From Blastobasis lacticolella (taxonomy: Eukaryota > Arthropoda > Insecta > Lepidoptera > Blastobasidae), in contig LR990039.1 of NCBI GenBank assembly GCA_905147135.1, forward strand, positions 31,245,708-31,309,707: a DNA stretch of 64,000 bases. Reading direction: 5' to 3'. Each line of letters begins with the position of its first letter. Position 1 is the first letter of the stretch. Positions 43,601 to 50,379 of the stretch are shown in pieces. The notes beneath the pieces were generated by a model, which was not told the DNA's origin, ran no database searches, and saw only the letters and a program-made list of their open reading frames with translations. The translations under genes and the position numbers were made by a program.

Positions 43601-45222
43601 ATGCAAACGAACGCTAGCAATAATTAACAAAACATTAATTTTCGCATTTTTGCCACGAAAACTAGCAAAAAATCAATTATAACGTTATTCCTAGAACGCT
43701 GTTATAGTCGATACTTATCAGCTACCGAATTTTTAGTAGCGTGCACTTAATTGTGGCTTTAAAAATTGTTCTAAATTATAAATGGGGATGATTATGATTG
43801 ATGGAAGATGATTTTCTTGATTATAACGGACTATCGAATGACAAAAGCTTACCAGTAGTTTGGAAAAACCAAGTAGATTTTTGCTTATTACCTACCTGGA
43901 TTCTGTACAATGTATATATAAATATATTCAATCGTCATTTAATTTTCAATACATACTACAGCAGTGCCGCCATAGGTAGATAGGTATGCAACAGTCGCGC
44001 CAATAAAATATAATAATAATTATCTAGGCGTGCGTCTGGGGGCCTTGGCCATGATCCAGGATTTGGTAGATGAGGTAATTACAGTGCCACTGTCATCTGA
44101 CCTCCGTGACCCTGCTACGGATCGGAGATGAATTACAGTTACACATCCAGTCGCCCGAATGTGCAGGTTCCATCACGATGTTTTCCCTAACCGTAAGAGC
44201 ATCGGTTAGATTAGAACCCGTATTAAACCAATGTTCACATAACTCAGAAGAGTCATTGTCATATTGGCGGCAGTGGGATCCGAACCCGGTTCTTCTCGCT
44301 TACGAGTTGGATACCTTATCCACTCGGCTACCGACGCTCCCAACATTCGCGGAATGACTATAATGAACAATCCCATTGTAGCAAACAAAGAGATTTGATT
44401 ACTTGTTGAGATAGAAAGTAATAGCAATCGCAAGTACGAAAAACAACTTGTAGCTTATCAATTACAGGTTTGTCTATTCTGTGTAAATTGTAGATGGTTC
44501 AGATACGTATAGCGCGATTATCGTTTGTCTCCTTTGTGATAAATGAAAGCAACTCAATAACGAAATAGAAACGACCCCATTCCAATAAATTAATAGCGCT
44601 CATTTTAGTGAAACAAGTGATTTTTAAAATGTCAGGATTTTGTCGACCTAAACTAAAAGTATCGCGAAATTTATGTCTTATTTAAACGAACGTTTTTCAT
44701 TACAAGCTTTAATCTATCATAATGAGCACTTTTTCGCACTTACGTTACGCACCGCTCCGTTCAAAAATGCGTGATACAACAATGACCCTTATTGTATGAG
44801 CCAAAAAAAAAGCTTGTGAACGGCGTCGCCTTAATTATCTAGGCGTATATAGTTATAGTTATTATATAACTACATAGGTACTATTTTCTGCAAAGGGTGA
44901 GGTATGGAATGTCAAATAACTTTATTGATAGAGAGACTTTAGACAAAATCAATTAGAAGGCAAATATTCTTACGCGAGCGAGCGATCTTTTGCTTACCGA
45001 GAAATGGTATGGCGTTAGCCAATCCCTTTTGCATCATGGTCAGGTTCAGGTCGCATTCCGCGTTTGGCAGGACGTACGATGTGCTGGTGGTGACCGCTGT
45101 CGAGGCCAGCACCGATAACAGTGTCGTAGCCATCAGCTTCACATGGAAACGTCCAAATTTGCAAACCACCAACGCATCTTCCAGTATCGCCATAGGATTC
45201 TCGACTTCCACCTCCTTGTCAT
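19516..45222 (-). CDS. SV2/SVOP-like MFS transporter, nine coding exons (5' exon not found)
   Basis: Joining nine exons (45222-44998, 42170-42008, 39770-39589, 30646-30462, 28236-28076, 25598-25430, 24862-24588, 20685-20558, 19583-19516) gives about 518 codons with the frame conserved across all eight introns. The product is a major facilitator superfamily membrane protein of the synaptic vesicle 2 / SVOP type, about the usual size. Family features seen are the loop 2-3 motif GFIIDAFGRK, the PESPKFL motif after helix 6, a hydrophilic Cys-containing loop after helix 7, and the loop 8-9 motif GYLVDHFGQK. Such proteins act in plasma or vesicle membranes. The substrate cannot be told from sequence; relatives are often annotated as organic ion transporters or orphans. 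The first exon here begins after an acceptor, so the start codon lies farther upstream. Introns are packed with mobile elements. The AATAAA signal overlaps the stop codon. Confidence 0.9.
19800..19915 (+). repeat. Retroposon 3' tail
   Basis: Shares the ctggtagataaagctt and taagtccgccaattgt blocks and an A-rich tail with 14641-14756 and 37965-38065. It lies in the last intron of the transporter. Confidence 0.65.
20010..20255 (+). repeat. Interspersed repeat, copy 2 of 3
   Basis: Nearly the reverse complement of 15240-15480. It starts with ggccgtgtggtgtccccctt, contains aaggcgactaatgttttcga and ccaacccgcctgccaagcgt, and ends gactgttacgggctgtgatg then GATGAG. It lies in the intron before exon I. 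The high similarity between copies suggests fairly recent spread. Confidence 0.85.
20558..20685 (-). CDS. MFS transporter exon H
   Basis: Acceptor cttaatttcag and donor gtaagt. It encodes helix 11 and the start of helix 12: TITLSLVLMMGRVGSLLGN, IMFPWMLQEGCMVPFITLSA. The GRVGSLLGN run is typical of SV2-type proteins. It ends after one base. Confidence 0.9.
21318..21345. repeat. Short perfect AT palindrome
   Basis: TATAATACATA is followed directly by its reverse complement TATGTATTATA. It is simple sequence and probably has no function. Confidence 0.7.
21817..22581 (-). pseudogene. RTE reverse transcriptase fragment
   Basis: A 254-codon open stretch containing RT fingers and palm motifs: NNKAPGDDGITAELLKAGG, FFKKGDKALLKNCRPISLL, EQAGIRKGCSTIDHIHTLRQ, FVDYEKAFDS (first catalytic Asp region) and QRGVRQGDVISRKLFTAALE. 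The second catalytic pair (ADD) is missing because of a downstream deletion, so it cannot polymerise. The frame ends in unrelated residues beyond IFTGF. Confidence 0.92.
23062..23677 (+). mobile_element. Errantivirus-type envelope (baculovirus F-like) fragment inserted in the RTE LINE
   Basis: The plus-strand frame through 23185-23670 resembles the fusion-protein-like Env of insect Ty3/gypsy errantiviruses. There is a fusion-peptide-like stretch near 23065-23130 (RGLVNGIGYLANSLFGVLD), a helical LLQENQSHIMTLWRNQTSIV region, and a Cys-containing part with SCTVYSETYYC. Signal peptide, N-terminal subunit and transmembrane anchor are absent. GCAC (23058-23061) and GTAC (23678-23681) flank the piece and could be a diverged 4-bp target duplication. 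The LINE coding sequence resumes on the other side without loss. It is a relic and not a working gene. Confidence 0.75.
24425..24500 (+). repeat. Second copy of a SINE tail
   Basis: The block ctccgggccctcg, gcgcgagagcacaac and gacattaacgcc is repeated about 130 bp after the tail of the SINE ending near 24345. It is a partial tandem copy or an independent fragment. Confidence 0.7.
24588..24862 (-). CDS. MFS transporter exon G
   Basis: Acceptor cccttcgcag and donor gtaagt. This is the longest exon, encoding helices 8-10: GVILGLVSLCCISVTG, the loop 8-9 motif YLVDHFGQKPLM, FVFFLLCASCSGAMYW, then ALLVAAACGFMQTAFSLQHN and LVRVFPTTVR. It ends after two bases of an Arg codon. Confidence 0.92.
25235..25385 (-). 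repeat. Interspersed repeat, copy 3 of 3 (internally deleted)
   Basis: Shares cacagcccgtaacagtccac at one end and gtgctattctactctgccgg at the other with 15240-15540 but lacks most of the middle. The neighbouring GATGATGGTGATGATG run at about 25100 is probably an associated tail. Confidence 0.8.
25430..25598 (-). CDS. MFS transporter exon F (large lumenal/extracellular loop)
   Basis: Acceptor ttgtacaacag and donor gtatgt. It encodes YSALRLWYPQL, which matches the end of helix 7 in the SV2 group, and then a hydrophilic loop with two Cys residues (in FCVVMNDY and PECVP) and an N-glycosylation sequon NTT. It ends in phase 0. Confidence 0.9.
25662..25712. repeat. (ATGT)n microsatellite
   Basis: About ten ATGT units, followed by tatatatacgta. 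It lies in the intron between exons F and E of the transporter. Confidence 0.95.
25720..28070. other. Transporter intron, no gene recognised
   Basis: AT-rich. Frames at 26270-26515, 26748-26930, 26927-27295 and 27536-27772 show no recognisable domain. GTGCTAGCACAAGTG near 26869 and the reverse-oriented ACTTGTGCTAGCT near 26996 form a loose inverted pair about 110 bp apart. Confidence 0.45.
28076..28236 (-). CDS. MFS transporter exon E
   Basis: Acceptor aatccag and donor gtaagt. It encodes the rest of the cytoplasmic loop (TPTLKTSLKKQIVNALFDAK, DLFRQPHVFR) and helix 7 (ILMSTLTFVCLF). It ends after two bases of an Ala codon. Confidence 0.9.
28440..28590 (+). mobile_element. RTE LINE 3'-end fragment
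   Basis: A frame reading GSVGRYPTRWTDGLVKIAGT is a clear match to the C-terminal VGRPPTRWTDDLVRIAG of the RTE at 21449-21784. It is followed by tgcagtgggcgcctttcggc and a TGATGATGA tail. Only about 150 bp remain. Confidence 0.85.
28918..28924 (+). promoter_or_regulatory. TATA-like box upstream of the nested small gene
   Basis: TATAAAA lies 87 bp before the ATG at 29011, which would place transcription start near 28945-28955 and give a leader of about 60 bases. It is a plausible core promoter by position only. Confidence 0.4.
29011..29924 (+). CDS. Candidate small secreted protein gene, two exons, nested in the transporter intron
   Basis: Exon 1 (29011-29062) reads MKDHRFVLASFTLLLIN and ends after one base at a consensus donor, gtgagt. 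Exon 2 (29728-29924) follows an AG at 29726-29727 and joins in phase, completing an Ala codon. The predicted protein has 82 residues. The first about 18 form a signal-peptide-like start (basic n-region, hydrophobic core, small residues at the end). The remainder begins LLYEYLYKPIQKMKYIS and turns basic and proline-rich (HPHRRPPAGLYPESSVRP, KPTPKPINQL), ending ISKYFVQD. No Cys is present in the mature part. I do not recognise a family; a secreted peptide precursor or proline-rich immune peptide is possible but unproven. No consensus AATAAA was seen after the stop. The acceptor has a weak pyrimidine tract. Confidence 0.5.
30093..30161. repeat. Nested inverted repeat
   Basis: ACCACCTTC (30093-30101) pairs with GAAGGTGGT (30153-30161). 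Inside, TTCGGCGAAA (30099-30108) pairs with TTTCGCCGAA (30127-30136), so the two stems compete for a few bases. GC content is well above the surroundings. It could be part of a MITE or the 3' hairpin of a rolling-circle element. Confidence 0.75.
30311..30400 (+). repeat. SINE 3' fragment
   Basis: Shares the block ttttgcttagtttggggcta with the SINE at 12588-12850, followed by an AT-rich tail. The tRNA head is absent. Confidence 0.75.
30462..30646 (-). CDS. MFS transporter exon D
   Basis: Acceptor tcgttcgcag and donor gttagt. It encodes SWNLYLYVSSCFSLLAAM (helix 6) and the conserved WHLPESPKFL motif that precedes the large cytoplasmic loop with EDEAMDVLKGIYKTNTG. It begins with two bases that complete a Glu codon and ends in phase 0. 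Confidence 0.9.
31270..31355 (-). pseudogene. Decayed exon of an MFS transporter paralogue
   Basis: This block keeps an acceptor (ttgttattcag) and a donor (gtgagt). Its first part reads VGINIISVMGSV, and after a one-base frame change the rest reads LLGQKPLVSIGF. That order matches the helix 8 and loop 8-9 part of exon G, where the motif is HFGQKPLMF; 15 bases around TGGGCAAAAGCCTCT are identical. Its 86-base length would break the transporter frame, and exons C and D already join in phase without it. It is therefore read as the remnant of a duplicated or neighbouring transporter gene. Confidence 0.6.
31400..31860 (+). pseudogene. PIF1-like helicase remnant
   Basis: The frame 31366-31656 contains FLLFITGGAGSGNSFVFK, the Walker A region of PIF1/RecD-like helicases, in which the catalytic Lys of GKS is changed to Asn. 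About 200 bp later another frame reads LLFGDILQLPPVKGHW, the Walker B / motif II block (here GDxxQLPPV). Stops separate the parts. Such helicases are carried by Helitron-like and other eukaryotic mobile elements; the carrier here is unclear. Confidence 0.8.
32140..32390 (+). pseudogene. Non-LTR reverse transcriptase fragment
   Basis: The frame 32158-32385 reads NSSIPQGIFVSDVGILFVTN, INDLRKTVDIDC and IRFVDDIYLTF. The PQG and F-V-D-D boxes in this order are motifs B and C of a LINE reverse transcriptase. The region just upstream contains KIYRKPQIK, which may belong to another retroelement. Stops on both sides mark it as a relic. Confidence 0.65.
32391..35760. other. Transporter intron, no gene recognised
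   Basis: AT-rich. Frames at 33119-33343, 33258-33554 and 34086-34509 are not recognisable. A catcatcatcttgtt run near 35212 followed by a GC-rich patch to 35290 may be a retroposon tail in reverse orientation. Confidence 0.4.
35780..36049 (+). pseudogene. Harbinger-like (PIF) nuclease C-terminal fragment, tentative
   Basis: The frame IYDTIKLKPKLRCLL...LVKLYITALVILHNILIH has the layout of the C-terminal end of Harbinger/PIF DDE nucleases, where a K-x-K-F-P-x-L block and A-x-x-L-H-N close the domain. The DDE residues are not within this fragment, so the call is uncertain. The coding sense continues to GIEDISHGQ and a stop at 36049. Confidence 0.45.
35842..36285 (+). repeat. Diverged tandem copy of the 35.8 kb fragment
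   Basis: The segment from tactggttttacagtgccat (35842) through gaagatatta recurs from tactggtttgacagtgtcat (36180) through gacgatattacc, 338 bp later. The second copy lacks about 14 bases in the middle and is frameshifted. Between them lies a scrap of the repeat also seen at 37265-37475. Confidence 0.8.
36290..37040 (+). pseudogene. Fragment of a repeat-encoded protein (SGAWLxALPSP family)
   Basis: With one stop and several frame changes, this region reads SDALIAWSAILPPSAHYA, RVWDDVSAKRTNKQLLDNTT, then ESGAWLYALPSPHLDAFLDD, HLICKVCE, EADGHHGLSCRRCAGRF and finally FVPFAIEILG. I know this order from a multicopy animal protein family that is found with reverse transcriptase ORFs and probably forms their C-terminal part. 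A stretch of about 45 codons between the LLDNTT and ESGAWL parts looks like an extra insertion. The locus is a pseudogene. Confidence 0.65.
37265..37475 (-). repeat. Lepidopteran interspersed repeat with a conserved fold motif
   Basis: The minus strand begins GGTGGTA (37471-37465), continues through ctgaggagtc and ctgggtgagTACCACC (37429-37423), then cttatctattcctgccgcc, and ends in a poly-A run (plus-strand poly-T near 37277). The same motif in the same order is found at 63139-63204. The minus frame 37237-37470 is read through the repeat and is not a gene. Confidence 0.75.
37556..37660 (-). repeat. LINE 3' UTR, reverse orientation
   Basis: Reverse complement of the block at about 4595-4680: plus strand shows gggccacctgatggaaagtgg, gccgcctatggacatcagga and gggggagtcaccaatgcgtt. 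It is the 3' end of the CR1-like LINE family and begins with a poly-T run. Confidence 0.85.
37965..38065 (+). repeat. Retroposon 3' tail ending in (AATA)n
   Basis: Contains ggggtagactggtacataaa, ctttaagtccacctttgtac and gtgcattaagtattaaata with AAATA repeats, related to 14641-14756 and 19800-19915. Confidence 0.7.
38520..38690 (+). repeat. Interspersed repeat fragment
   Basis: Ttcgaaaattatttcactta, cccaagggatatgtaatgat, tccccagggaaagagaaact and gcagggaacagctagt form a repeat that I recognise as common in lepidopteran introns. A weaker relative is at about 42410-42540. It is non-coding and the class is uncertain. Confidence 0.5.
39170..39510 (+). repeat. Interspersed repeat fragment
   Basis: Blocks such as aggctataatttatccggta and gaacgaagtcgcaggcgaaagct are typical of a multicopy repeat in moths and butterflies. 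The frame 39185-39385 lies in it and has no domain. A related fragment is at 58790-59020. Confidence 0.5.
39589..39770 (-). CDS. MFS transporter exon C
   Basis: Acceptor ttcttttcag and donor gtaaat. It encodes helices 4 and 5 with VTEFTHKNVRDRVLLLYSSF between them, matching the SV2-type TEF...R.R loop, and ends at VVVNGYF plus one base. Confidence 0.9.
39771..42007. other. Transporter intron B-C
   Basis: No gene recognised. A retroposon tail with gtgcatgaagtatcaaataa and ATTCT repeats is present at about 40440-40560. The rest is AT-rich. Confidence 0.5.
42008..42170 (-). CDS. MFS transporter exon B
   Basis: Acceptor ctccag and donor gtgagt. It encodes helix 2, the signature loop GFIIDAFGRK and helix 3 (AAGNLCLFACGVLGA) up to KLAEGV. 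The exon starts with two bases completing Gly and ends in phase 2. Confidence 0.9.
42171..44025. other. Transporter intron A-B, left part
   Basis: No gene recognised. Frames at 42909-43091 and 43798-43983 have no domain. A repeat scrap related to 38520-38690 lies at about 42410-42540. Confidence 0.45.
44026..44345 (-). mobile_element. tRNA-derived SINE, near full length
   Basis: Read on the minus strand: A-box region tagccgagtggataaggt, then B box GGTTCGGATCC, then a body of about 230 bp with ctaaccgatgctcttacgg and gaggtcagatgacagtggca, ending near cctagataattatt. It is the best reference copy for the family seen at 1-72, 18150-18425 and 21388-24345. Confidence 0.85.
44998..45222 (-). CDS. 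MFS transporter exon A (first one found)
   Basis: Bounded by acceptor cttttcag (45230-45223) and donor gtaagc (from 44997). It encodes a charged N-terminal stretch, DKEVEVENP, the family-typical ILEDALVVCKFGRFH, and helix 1. It ends after the first base of a Gly codon that exon B completes. An upstream exon of perhaps 5-30 codons is missing. Confidence 0.9.
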
Positions 45223-46345
45223 CTGAAAAGAGATCAAGCCAATCAAATATCAGTAAAAGAGTGAAGAGGCCCCAATCGACAAATAATTAGGGACTCCATC
45301 TTTCCTCGGATACAATTGATTTATTGCCAAGTCGAGAGAGACTTTTCTTGCCATTTGTGCTTTCAAATTTATTCGTTCTTGATCGTCCCAGTTTAATACA
45401 ATGTAAGTGGGCGATCAATACCTATATTACCTAAATTATATTGACAAATTTAAGTAATTGTTTCTTACATCTAAGTGAAAGATGGTGTTTCTGAGCTAAA
45501 ATGTTGAATAACGAAGAACGTCGATAATAAGAGATGTAACCTGCCTTTTGGTGTATCCGTGCCGTTACTCATTTTTTTAACCTAATTACTAATTATGTAC
45601 TATAAACCCATAAAATGTCGAAAGCAAAATTCAATTTTTAAATTTTCTATTCAAATATCACGTCACAGTAAAAATCAATTATCACTGCTTTTAAGAGCAT
45701 AAAAATAGAAGAAAATAGAACATAAAAGAAGTATAAAAAATTTCCATTAATTTCTACTAATTATATATTGAAACATATGCCGTGTTCGTCAGTAGCTAAC
45801 TGACAATGATGGAAACGGCGTGCTCAATTACATTTTACACCCGGTTGTTTACATTGTGATATTACATATATTCATCTCAACACTTTGCGCAAATGAGATA
45901 TGATACTTTCAAAAAGATAACGTGTACGATAACATTTAAAATAGTGTACATATTGCGAATGTTGATCAGAACATACATTTCACTGAATTGTAAAACTTGT
46001 GAGGCTGCAGGATTGGTAGAAAATGATTAAATGCGAAAATTACATTTCTTTCATGGGGAAGCCAGCAATTCTCGCACACGGATAGAAATGAACTAGGAGG
46101 GAACGCGGAGTGCTTTTTACACAGCGCCACGTCAAGAAAGTCGCGATTGGAAGGAAGACCATAATTAAAATAGGAAACGAGGAAGTTGCTATGTGGTAGG
46201 TAGTGAATGAAAAAAATGTTTACTATTTTGGATTTAGCTATTGCACCAAAACATACCTATTCTTACCGGTGTGCCATTTTGTTATACTTGCCAATGATTA
46301 CCTGGCGGTAACGGTTATTGCAGTTTGGACATTATACCTGAGGCT
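45223..46345. other. Upstream flank of transporter exon A
   Basis: The missing start-codon exon of the minus-strand transporter should lie here or farther right. I could not single out a convincing ATG exon with a donor in the required phase. No other gene is seen. Confidence 0.4.
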
Positions 46346-46347
46346 AC

Positions 46348-46378
46348 CGTGTGCTGCGAATGATATTCGCAGCACACG
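46348..46378. repeat. Perfect 14-bp hairpin
   Basis: CGTGTGCTGCGAAT (46348-46361) pairs with ATTCGCAGCACACG (46365-46378) across GAT. A partial third copy, gtgttgcgaata, follows at once. Confidence 0.9.
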
Positions 46379-47215
46379 TGTGTTGCGAATATATTTTCAG
46401 AACTACTACTTCCGTGTCAGACTTTTTGTCAAAAAGCACCCTTCTTGTCAAACTTAGTGGCTATTTTGGTCGTGTAGATCCCGTCGAAATACGAGTTGTA
46501 GCGGTAGGCTTAACTAGTAGGTGTAACTCTTTGGTGCACTCATTACAGACACCTCTTTATTTTTGTTATTTATGTTTACAATAGCGATTTTTGTCAAATC
46601 AGCAGCACAAAGTGCGCTGCGATGTCAGCGAGCCTTCTTGGAGAATTCGTTGAGAGAGATCTTTGAACAAATATTTAAAATATAAGTTACTTTACTTCTA
46701 AATCAAATGGAACACATTTGAATTCCTACCAAGCCAGTGCTATGTGTGCTCACAGAGGCAGCCTACAGACCAACATCTACTTACTGCAACCTGCTTAACC
46801 TACTAAAACCCAGGCCATACTATTGGAACACCAACCCATCCTAAAAGCCTGCTTAATCTTAGAGCCCGTCCTAACCTAAGGTCTGCCAGAGCACACATGC
46901 TACATTACAGAGAACTACCTCAGAGAATTTTGACTTTATGCGGGATATAACTATTTTCCAATATTGCGCAATATTGAAAGTATTTAAATATAAACAGATT
47001 CAAATTTAAATATTTGCTTGTACTTTTAAACTAACTTGTCGTTCAAACAACATTTCATGCATAGGTTACGTAAATTATCGAAGTGGACCAAGTGGAGTAT
47101 GAATGCCCCTTGAAATTGCCCCACGCGTGCAGCAGCATAACGATGATGATGGTGATAACGTAAATTAATGAGACGTAACGTAAAATAAGTTAAATTTATA
47201 AGACGGACGGACGGA

Positions 47216-47283
47216 AGTGGGAAGGCTCTATCAAGTTCCGTCGTATGAGAACATACGACGGAACTTGATAGAGCCTTCCCACT
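47216..47283. repeat. Perfect 32-bp hairpin with a 4-base loop
   Basis: Bases 47216-47247 (starting AGTGGGAAGG, ending CGTCGTATG) are exactly reverse-complemented by 47252-47283, with AGAA between. No mismatch was found. The frame 47217-47558 is open partly because of this symmetry and has no known domain. Origin is unknown. Confidence 0.95.
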
Positions 47284-48180
47284 ATGCTCTTACATTAGAA
47301 AAATATCATCCAGTTAGGTGGTTTCGGAACAACATTACTCTCGCTTACACTTGTAGAAAATATTCGACAGAATATTCCACCATTCTCAAAGAATATTCTT
47401 CTGGAGCTACTAAATGTGAAATAGAATACAAATTTTATGAAAATTTCAATCTGTCACAGGCGCCTTTCTTGGCTACCCTCCATTGTCTTCGGGATTTATG
47501 GGTACCAACTATTCCATCATTTATAATATTTCTCACATGGGCATTCTACGTACGTTAGGTCACCGCGAAGTGGACGGTGGAACAATTTGTCTCCTCAGTG
47601 TATTAGACGTGCCAGGAAAACTAATTGCATTTTTACCCGACTGCGCGACGCAAAGGTGGGTAATGTGTTTATAAGCCTATGTATGTTTGTTCCTTTGTAG
47701 CACTCTAAAGACCTAACGCGTTGGCCGATTTTGATGGTTCTTACGTCTATCGATTTGTCTTAATCGTGCGAGTGTCACTGAGGACATGATATTGATCAAA
47801 ATTTAATAAATATGGCGACTGCCAGCCGACATTTTATGAAACAAACATCGACAATGTCGACAAAGTATGTCGTGGGGTATCGTTGAATAGGTATTGAAAA
47901 ATTGTGGTTTTCTTACACGTCGCGACGTTTAGCCTAAATAATAATAATATGCGTACCTACGTTGGTTTGCGGCCACGTTAAGAGCTGTATCAAGATCGGC
48001 ATAAATTTTTTTCTGTATGGTACGTTTATGTTAGGTCCAAGCCCATTTCGTTCCCCATTTCTGTCAGTCGCTAACAAATAAATGCAATGATTGATTTGGA
48101 GTAAGCTATAAAGTTGCACTCTATTGTACTACTACAAAGCGGTCAGTAAAATAATTGTTTATAGTGAGAAGAGAATGTTA
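47284..48180. other. No gene recognised
   Basis: A frame continues from the hairpin to 47558 without known motifs. Nothing else is recognised. Confidence 0.4.
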
Positions 48181-48184
48181 ATGA

Positions 48185-48355
48185 GATATTTGAATATATG
48201 GCCGGTCTAAGTGCGCGCCTTGCTAACGTTTCCGAAAGCAAAGAAAAAGTTTTTAATGGGTCGGCAACACGAGAGTAATAAGGTCCATTTTGGTAACTGC
48301 TTACCGTCAGGCAGGCTGGAAGCTTGTCTGCCACCTTAGGGGTATAACAATATCT
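48185..48355 (+). repeat. Interspersed repeat, LINE 3' UTR type
   Basis: Contains gccggtctaagtgcgcgcct, gggtcggcaacacgagag and ggtaactgcttaccgtcagg, then aagcttgtctgccacct. This is the usual end of a lepidopteran retroposon whose 3' part reads taccatcaggcgggcc in better copies. The minus frame 48143-48334 is a read-through of the repeat. Confidence 0.65.
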
Positions 48356-48359
48356 ATAA

Positions 48360-49880
48360 AAGAAAAAACAGCCAAAACCTTACATTCATAATACTCATGT
48401 ATTGTTAGCTTTACTTATCGAAGAAACGATCCTTGGAATTGGTTTGTAGTTTTTTCCTGAAACGTCAACAATAACGAGGAAAGATAACTAAGTGGGTATA
48501 ACGTAAAATAAAATCTTTATTACGTAAAGAGAAAAGATTAAATTGCTTGTTAGTCTTAATAGATTAAATCATAACAGATTTATAAAATTCTTTCGTCGGT
48601 ATAGTTTTTACCCGAAGCTTAGCGCTTAGGACTTAGAGCTGTTAGCGTGGATTATGTAGGTACCTGTATAGTAAACTTATTTATAAGAAATTAAAGCGCC
48701 ATTCTGTTTAATGTAAATCGCTACAGTGAATTGCGTAATATAGATGGACCCGGTATCGGAAGCAAACATCCTCCCCACAAGGCAATCCTGGAATACTACA
48801 AAGACGGCTTGGCTTAATTATCCGGCAGCCATCTCATTAATACATCTTCTTCAACCATCTTGTTCAACTCAATCCCTAATGTACAACCTTTGCGATTCGA
48901 GCACCTCGGCTTTTAAGTTTATTGAAAAACTTTGTATTTACCTGATATTGTTGCGATCGTTCCCTAACGGCCCAGCGAAGAGAATAGGCAATACGACAAT
49001 TACCCGTTGGCTACGTTCAAATCTAATCTTTAGCTCCGAAGGTTACACGAAAAACTGTTTTTCTTTAATATTAGAAAGGAGGAAGTAAATTTTCCTTACG
49101 CTTTTTTCTGTTAACAAAAACAGAATAACATTCGTGTTTGTATTCGTAGTAGGAGAGGGTTGGAAACTGCTTCAACAATGGATGTACCTACGTAAGTAAA
49201 GCTGATATTATAATGTTGGTGATTCTCAAAGTTTTAGTATTAATTAGATATTATTAACGCTACTAGAAAACAAGACTTTGATATGGATTCCTGGTAGGAC
49301 TGATCACTAGGATGATTATAAGGATAGTAATAAACAAAGGCTATATTGTAAGATTGAGCGCCTGCAGATCATTATCGTGAAGAAAAGTTTACAACTAATA
49401 AAACATTGCCTTAACTTAATTAGTAGGCGACATAAGGTAGTTTTAATACACTTGCTCGTAAAGGATTTTATTTAACGGATATTTCATACAATGTAGTCTA
49501 CTTGTGGGGTAATGGCTATTTTACGTTAAGCAATACATACAGTTAAGGATTGAAACTCAGAATTTATAGTGTTGTACTTTGTGTAATAAAATTAATACAA
49601 CATGATTCATATACAATTTCTTTATTCTAAAATTTCGATTATTAAAAAGGACCAGGTACGTTGCACGTTTTATAAGCGCGAAAGCTCTAGTGCTGCCATT
49701 TTCTACAAAATGGAACGTGCTTTATAAATAGGAACACAAATCACAAACATTAATTTTAACAGTTTATTGTTTATTTATAAACAATCGAGTAGATTCAAAC
49801 AGAGACTGGGCAAACTGGACCAACTAAAAGCATACTACATATACAAATCTCTTTAAATGCATCATTTTTTTGTATGAGAC
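48360..49880. other. No gene recognised
   Basis: The frame at 48744-49088 (114 codons) has balanced composition but no domain that I know and no clear splice context. Confidence 0.4.
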
Positions 49881-49898
49881 CATAGTAATCCAAGCTAT

Positions 49899-50370
49899 AG
49901 GTTTTGAGATATTCAATGTCAAAGTATCGGTTGTTCATAAAAGTTTGAAACAGTCGGCGAACCATGGACAAGTAAGTGTACAGTGCAGAGACATATGCTA
50001 GCAGATACTGCAGGTTTATGAGGCTCTATATAACAACGCGCAAAAAGTGCGTCCCAGTGACATTGAATATTTAAAAAACCCTGAGACGGACTTTTTTCGC
50101 GTTGGTATCCAAAGCCTCATGGGTGTCTAACGTCGGTTTGTAGAGGACCTGTGCACATCTTCGAAAATGGTTATTTACGTTTGTGAACCTCCGAAACTTT
50201 GACATTGAATATCTCAAAAACCCTGGGACGGATTTTTTTGCGCCTTGGCATATAAAGCAGCAACATGCAGCTTCGGCTTGCATAGGCCTCTGCTCTGTGC
50301 ATACGTTGGTTGCCTGTGCACATATTAAGCAATATACTATAGCAAAAGGAAAGACTCGTGGGGGATAGGG
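49899..50370. repeat. Three-copy repeat, one copy inverted
   Basis: TGACATTGAATAT followed by a run like ctcaaaaaccctgggacgga occurs at 50058 and again at 50200 (142 bp apart, with matching flanks). Its reverse complement, ggttttgagatattcaatgt then caaag, occurs at 49900-49924. The layout suggests a foldback or a tandemly duplicated terminal region of an unknown element. Confidence 0.8.
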
Positions 50371-50379
50371 TGTACTTAA

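Noticed and set aside
47217..47558. 113-residue gene
   Set aside because: Its first 20 or so codons are the perfect hairpin, and the rest has no domain or splice context.
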